In this document: positions 35,677 through 38,173 of the stretch, in pieces
How the letters are laid out: each line of letters starts with the position of its first letter
Numbering within the stretch: position 1 is the stretch's first letter
Position numbers and translations under genes: made by a program
The notes under the pieces: model-generated
What the model was told of the DNA's origin: nothing
The model's database searches: none
Seen by the model: only the letters and a program-made list of their open reading frames with translations
NCBI GenBank assembly: GCA_018062105.1
Contig: JAGOSV010000019.1
Coordinates: 542 to 38,714, forward strand
Direction: 5' to 3'
DNA from: Sterolibacterium sp.
Lineage (GTDB): Bacteria; Pseudomonadota; Gammaproteobacteria; Burkholderiales; Rhodocyclaceae
DNA length: 38,173 nt

Positions 35677-35705
35677 TTGACTTGACCGACATTTGTCCAT
35701 ACACT
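35677..35705 (+). promoter_or_regulatory. Sigma-70-type promoter of BrnT/BrnA module 1
   Basis: TTGACT (35677-35682), 17-bp spacer, TACACT (35700-35705). Transcription would start near 35712, which is the GTG proposed as the toxin start. A perfect palindrome CACTTC-T-GAAGTG (35702-35714) covers the -10 edge and start site and could be the operator for the antitoxin. Confidence 0.6.
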
Positions 35706-35711
35706 TCTGAA

Positions 35712-35987
35712 GTGGAAATTGAATTCGATCCAGAGAAGGCCAAGGCTAACCCGATCAATCATGAGGGTGTAACCTTTGACGAGGCGAAGCCGGTGCTGTT
35801 CGACCCCTATGTGCTGACGCAAGAAGACATGGACGCCGAGAACGAGCAACGGTTTGTGTCTCTGGGTATGGGCGGCAAAGGCCGAATTTTGGTGGTGGTA
35901 TGGATGCTGCGTGGTGAGCAGCTCCGCATCATTTCGGCCTGGAAGGCCAATCAACCTCAACGGAGGCGCTATGAGCAACAATTCTGA
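35712..35987 (+). CDS. brnT: BrnT-family toxin, module 1
   Basis: A 91-residue RelE-like ribonuclease toxin of the BrnT family: VEIEFDPEKAKANPINHEGVTFDEA at the start, ENEQRFVSLGMGGKGRILVVVW in the middle, and the typical RIISAWKANQPQRRRYEQQF end. GTG 35712 is chosen because the family opens with this F/W-DP-KA motif; the frame stays open upstream to 35586 but without family similarity. A promoter placed so that +1 falls on the GTG suggests a leaderless message. The antitoxin gene overlaps its 3' end. Confidence 0.85.
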   Translation: MEIEFDPEKAKANPINHEGVTFDEAKPVLFDPYVLTQEDMDAENEQRFVSLGMGGKGRILVVVWMLRGEQLRIISAWKANQPQRRRYEQQF

Positions 35988-36264
35988 CCCGCTGTTTGAT
36001 CGCTATGCCAACATGGATTTCAGCGATGCCAAGCCCGTATCTGCCGTACCTGCGCTGGCAAAATTGCAAGCTGAGCGTGGCGGGAAGTCACGTGTCACGA
36101 TGCGATTGGACAATGACACACTGGCCGTTTTCAAGGCACGCGCAGAAATGACCGGTGGCAACTACCAAACACTGATTAACCAGGCGTTGCGGGATGCGGC
36201 ACAAGGCGTGACGCTGGCCGAAGTGGTAAGGCAGACTATTCGGCAGGAATTGCGCGCCGACTGA
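35971..36264 (+). CDS. brnA: BrnA-family antitoxin, module 1
   Basis: A 97-residue ribbon-helix-helix antitoxin. The C-terminal half SRVTMRLDNDTLAVFKARAEMTGGNYQTLINQALRD is the DNA-binding fold. ATG 35971 lies 17 bp inside the toxin gene and has GGAGG upstream, a stronger ribosome site than the toxin has. It should neutralise BrnT and repress the shared promoter, as in the family. Confidence 0.88.
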   Translation: MSNNSDPLFDRYANMDFSDAKPVSAVPALAKLQAERGGKSRVTMRLDNDTLAVFKARAEMTGGNYQTLINQALRDAAQGVTLAEVVRQTIRQELRAD

Positions 36265-36363
36265 GGTGTGGGCGTTTGCAAGCAGAAAACCGGAACCGGG
36301 AACCGTAAAGAATAATAGGATCGAAGAAATCCGCGACTGGCTCACGGCACAAGGAATCGAGCC

Positions 36364-36693
36364 ATGAACAGCATGAACTATCGGGGCTACACCGCCCGCA
36401 TCGACTTTGACGATCGCGACAACATTTTCGTCGGGCGCGTGCTTGGCTTGCCGGCAACGGTGAATATCCGTTTCCACGGTGAAACCGTCGCAGAACTGAG
36501 GCGCGACTTTCACTACGCCATCGATTTTTACCTCAAGGAGTGCGCCGAGAGCGGCCGCGCGCCAGTCAAGCCTCTGATGCTGCGCATCCCGCCCGAGGTG
36601 CATGGCGCCGCTCTGGTGGCCGCGCAAGCAGCAGGCAGCAGCCTGAACCAATGGGCCGCCAAGGTACTGGCTGAAGCAGCGCACGTCGGGTGA
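36364..36693 (+). CDS. hicB: HicB-family antitoxin without HicA
   Basis: A 109-residue HicB-like protein: partial RNase-H-like N-terminal domain (YRGYTARIDFDDRDNIFVGRVLGLPATVNIRFHGETVAEL) and C-terminal ribbon-helix-helix (LMLRIPPEVHGAALVAAQAAGSSLNQWAAKVL). AAGGAA precedes ATG 36364. No full HicA toxin is encoded on either side; the 99 bp upstream holds only a short frame reading PEPGTVKNNRIEEIRDWL that might be a toxin remnant. It is followed directly by an attC site, so it looks like a gene-cassette cargo. Confidence 0.85.
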   Translation: MNSMNYRGYTARIDFDDRDNIFVGRVLGLPATVNIRFHGETVAELRRDFHYAIDFYLKECAESGRAPVKPLMLRIPPEVHGAALVAAQAAGSSLNQWAAKVLAEAAHVG

Positions 36694-36728
36694 AGTTGCA
36701 TGCCGAAGCTAGTCACGGCTGACGAGGC

Positions 36729-36798
36729 GTCCAACCCGGCAGTCCACACGGACGTTGCGCGATAAAGCCGCGCAGCACCGGTGACCTCCACGTTAGTC
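36729..36798 (+). other. Integron attC recombination site
   Basis: A 70-bp imperfect palindrome bounded by GTCCAAC (matches RYYYAAC) and GTTAGTC (GTTRRRY except for one base). Inside, CCGG pairs with CCGG and TGCGCG with CGCGCA. The right part GGTGACCTCCACGTTAG is like that of many chromosomal-integron attC sites. It separates the HicB gene from BrnT/BrnA module 2. Confidence 0.75.
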
Positions 36799-36799
36799 C

Positions 36800-36828
36800 T
36801 TGTAAAAAACCACAACCATCCATACAAT
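36800..36828 (+). promoter_or_regulatory. Sigma-70-type promoter of BrnT/BrnA module 2
   Basis: TTGTAA (36800-36805), 17-bp spacer, TACAAT (36823-36828). It lies just inside the cassette after the attC cut point, so the cassette carries its own promoter. The -10 ends 6 nt before the ATG at 36835, so +1 would coincide with the start codon, the same layout as module 1. Confidence 0.6.
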
Positions 36829-36834
36829 GTAAAG

Positions 36835-37122
36835 ATGATTAGGTTTGAATGGGACCCAACCAAAGCTGCGCTGAACGTCAAAAAGCATGCAGTCTCCTTT
36901 GAGGATGCACAGACGGTGTTCTATGACGATTTTGCCGTTCAGTTCTACGATGAGCCACATTCTGGCGGCGAGGATCGCTTCCTAATGCTTGGCATGAGCA
37001 GTGGCGCACATCTCCTCCTTGTGTGTCACTGTGAGCGTGAAAGCGGTGACGTGATTCGCATCATTTCTGCAAGGAAAGCCACCAAACAAGAACGTTCCTT
37101 CTACGGGCACGGAAAGCCATGA
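36835..37122 (+). CDS. brnT: BrnT-family toxin, module 2
   Basis: A 95-residue BrnT toxin: MIRFEWDPTKAALNVKKHAVSFEDA, GEDRFLMLGMSSGAHLLLVCHCE, RIISARKATKQERSFY. ATG 36835 fits the family N-terminus; no good ribosome site precedes it, in line with a leaderless message. Its stop overlaps the antitoxin start by 4 bp (ATGA). The protein differs clearly from module 1, so the two are separate acquisitions, not a recent duplication. Confidence 0.9.
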   Translation: MIRFEWDPTKAALNVKKHAVSFEDAQTVFYDDFAVQFYDEPHSGGEDRFLMLGMSSGAHLLLVCHCERESGDVIRIISARKATKQERSFYGHGKP

Positions 37123-37346
37123 AAGCTGAATACGACCTCTCCAAAATGAAGTCTCGTAAAAACCCTTACGCGGCCAAGCTCAAGAAACCGGTTTCTATGC
37201 GCCTTTCAGAAGACGTCGTAGATTATTTCAAAGTTATGGCCACCGAGGCTGGCGTTCCGTATCAAAGTTTAATCAATCTCTACCTGCGTGATTGCGTAAT
37301 GAATCATCGTAAAGTGCAGATTGCTTGGCCAAGCGGTAAAGCCTAA
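37119..37346 (+). CDS. BrnA-like ribbon-helix-helix antitoxin, module 2
   Basis: A 75-residue antitoxin with the ribbon-helix-helix segment KKPVSMRLSEDVVDYFKVMATEAGVPYQSLINLYLRD. It starts within the toxin stop (ATGA overlap). Its TAA stop lies inside the GCCTAAC box of the following attC, the usual compact end of an integron cassette. Confidence 0.85.
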   Translation: MKAEYDLSKMKSRKNPYAAKLKKPVSMRLSEDVVDYFKVMATEAGVPYQSLINLYLRDCVMNHRKVQIAWPSGKA

Positions 37347-37388
37347 CTTTTCATCGCAAACGGCCGCCTACGGCGTCGGCCGAACTCA
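37341..37388 (+). other. Truncated attC site fused to the integrase remnant
   Basis: Starts with the consensus box GCCTAAC, continues through a stem CGGCCGCC-TAC-GGCGTCGGCCG, then AACTC, where the returning half with a GTTRRRY core should follow. Instead the sequence runs into the cut end of the integrase gene at about 37384-37388. Only one half of the site is left. Confidence 0.7.
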
Positions 37389-38078
37389 CTACTGCCAGGG
37401 CCACTTCGTTGCAGCGTTTTGGCATTTTCTCTCCAGCGCGTCCGGCAGATACACCGCCGCCCTGCCCCGGGCAAGATCGTCCTCATACAACAGGCGCCGC
37501 CCCTGCACCTGCTCGCGCAAGGCCGGGATCAGGCTTTGCGGCAACATCGTCACCCTATCCTTCGCCCCCTTGCCATCGCGCACCAGAATCTCGGCCCGCT
37601 CGAAATCCACATCCTTCACCCGCAGCCGCACACACTCCATCAGCCGCATCCCCGTGCCGTACAACAGCCGCGCCATCAAAGCGTGTGTCCCCGTCATCCG
37701 CCCCAGCACGGCCGTCACCTCGCTGCGCGTCAGCACCACGGGCAGACGCGCCGGACGCTTTGCCCGCACCACGTCATCCAGCCAGGGCAAATCGATGTCC
37801 AGCACCTCGCGATAGAGGAACAACAGCGCGGAAAGTGCCTGATTCTGTGTGGCCGCCGCCACATTTCCCTCCACCGCCAAGTGTGTCAAAAAAGCCTCCA
37901 CCTCCCGCGCGCCCATTTCGCGTGGGTGGCGTTTGTCATGAAACAGAATGAAACGCCTGATCCACTGGACATATTGCGCCTCCGTCCTTATGCTGTAGTG
38001 CTTTAGACGCAACCGCTCCCGCACCTGATCGAGCAGCTTCGGTGGGTTTGGCGGAGACGGAGGTGTGATTGAATTCAC
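37389..38078 (-). pseudogene. intI: Integron integrase, C-terminally truncated
   Basis: Tyrosine recombinase of the IntI type, 229 residues from GTG 38078. KLLDQVRERLRLKHYSIRTEAQYVQWIRRFILFH, LLYGTGMRLMECVRLRVKDVDF (first catalytic Arg), GKGAKDRVTMLP (Lys) and the IntI-specific LPDALERK are all present. It stops at KWPWQ, where intact IntI proteins continue WVF/YVF for another ~100 residues with the HxLRH box, the second His and the nucleophilic Tyr. It should be catalytically dead. It is convergent with the cassettes to its left, not divergent as in a normal integron. Confidence 0.88.
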
Positions 38079-38098
38079 GGGTGTATTTGAAACAATGG

Positions 38099-38173
38099 GT
38101 TAGGATGGGTACCGTTTTTTATACACCTTTTGCAGAAGAAGTCTACACCGGGAACGGTGTAGACTGGACGTTA
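38099..38173. other. Region 5' of the integrase with a strong palindrome, possible attI side
   Basis: AGTCTACACCG-GGAA-CGGTGTAGACT (38140-38165) is a perfect 11-bp hairpin. A GTTAGGA lies at 38099-38105 and the window ends in ACGTTA, which could be the beginning of a GTTRRRY core. In a normal integron attI and the cassette array would lie on this side, beyond the window edge. Confidence 0.4.

Noticed and set aside
35586-35711. N-terminal extension of BrnT module 1 from ATG 35586
   Set aside because: The extra 42 residues have no similarity to the family, overlap the promoter, and lack a ribosome site.

Overview
The window reads as one chromosomal stretch of a GC-rich, Gram-negative proteobacterium, most likely a betaproteobacterium. 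The evidence is the outer-membrane assembly pair TamA/TamB, an O-antigen/polysaccharide ABC exporter, a fused CysNC sulfate-activation enzyme, and a FecR / CHASE2-cyclase / TPR-barrel operon of a type I associate with Betaproteobacteria. A block of steroid-type acyl-CoA catabolic genes points towards a Sterolibacterium/Denitratisoma-like steroid degrader. That placement is inference from gene content, not from a marker gene. No rRNA, tRNA or CRISPR array was seen. The first 90 bases are almost pure G and look like a contig-end artefact.

Layout. (1) 152-3727, minus strand: a bacteriohemerythrin, then the assimilatory sulfate-activation operon cysD-cysNC. (2) 3895-7575, minus strand: an overlapping three-gene export operon of permease, ATPase with a Wzt-like C-terminal domain, and a GNAT-type protein. 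(3) 7625-13851: a Crp-like regulator diverging from a fecR / CHASE2-cyclase / TPR-barrel operon, with a perfect CRP-type palindrome between them. This looks like a local nucleotide-signalling unit, but the cyclase lacks several canonical substrate-binding residues. (4) 13855-16966: a MITE-like inverted-repeat element, a frameshifted urea transporter, a DUF4197 protein and a TPR/LicD-like protein. (5) 17181-20089: a class III CoA-transferase overlapping an amidohydrolase. (6) 20230-25931: tamA-tamB with overlapping stop and start.

(7) 26132-35478, plus strand: an LLM-family (F420-type) oxidoreductase, acyl-CoA synthetase, enoyl-CoA hydratase, an ETF alpha subunit without a beta partner, a DUF35 protein, a thiolase-like protein that keeps only the nucleophilic Cys, a DDN-like (F420/FMN) oxidoreductase and an Old-Yellow-Enzyme/TMADH-type iron-sulfur flavoenzyme. 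Together these fit CoA-dependent breakdown of a steroid or other polycyclic/branched acid, with DUF35 plus the degenerate thiolase as a likely retro-aldolase. (8) 35498-38173: a decayed integron region with a terminator, BrnT/BrnA module 1, an orphan HicB, an attC site, BrnT/BrnA module 2, a half attC, and an integron integrase (minus strand) cut off before its catalytic C-terminus.

Repeats of the ATTCCC-N8-GGGAAT type (dRS3-like) occur at three places: 8560-8712, 30781-30846 and 33339-33429. The most unusual features are the integron remnant whose two toxin genes both appear to start at the transcription start site (leaderless), the cyclase with altered substrate residues next to a Crp-like regulator and its site, and the thiolase/DUF35 plus F420-type enzymes in a proteobacterial setting.
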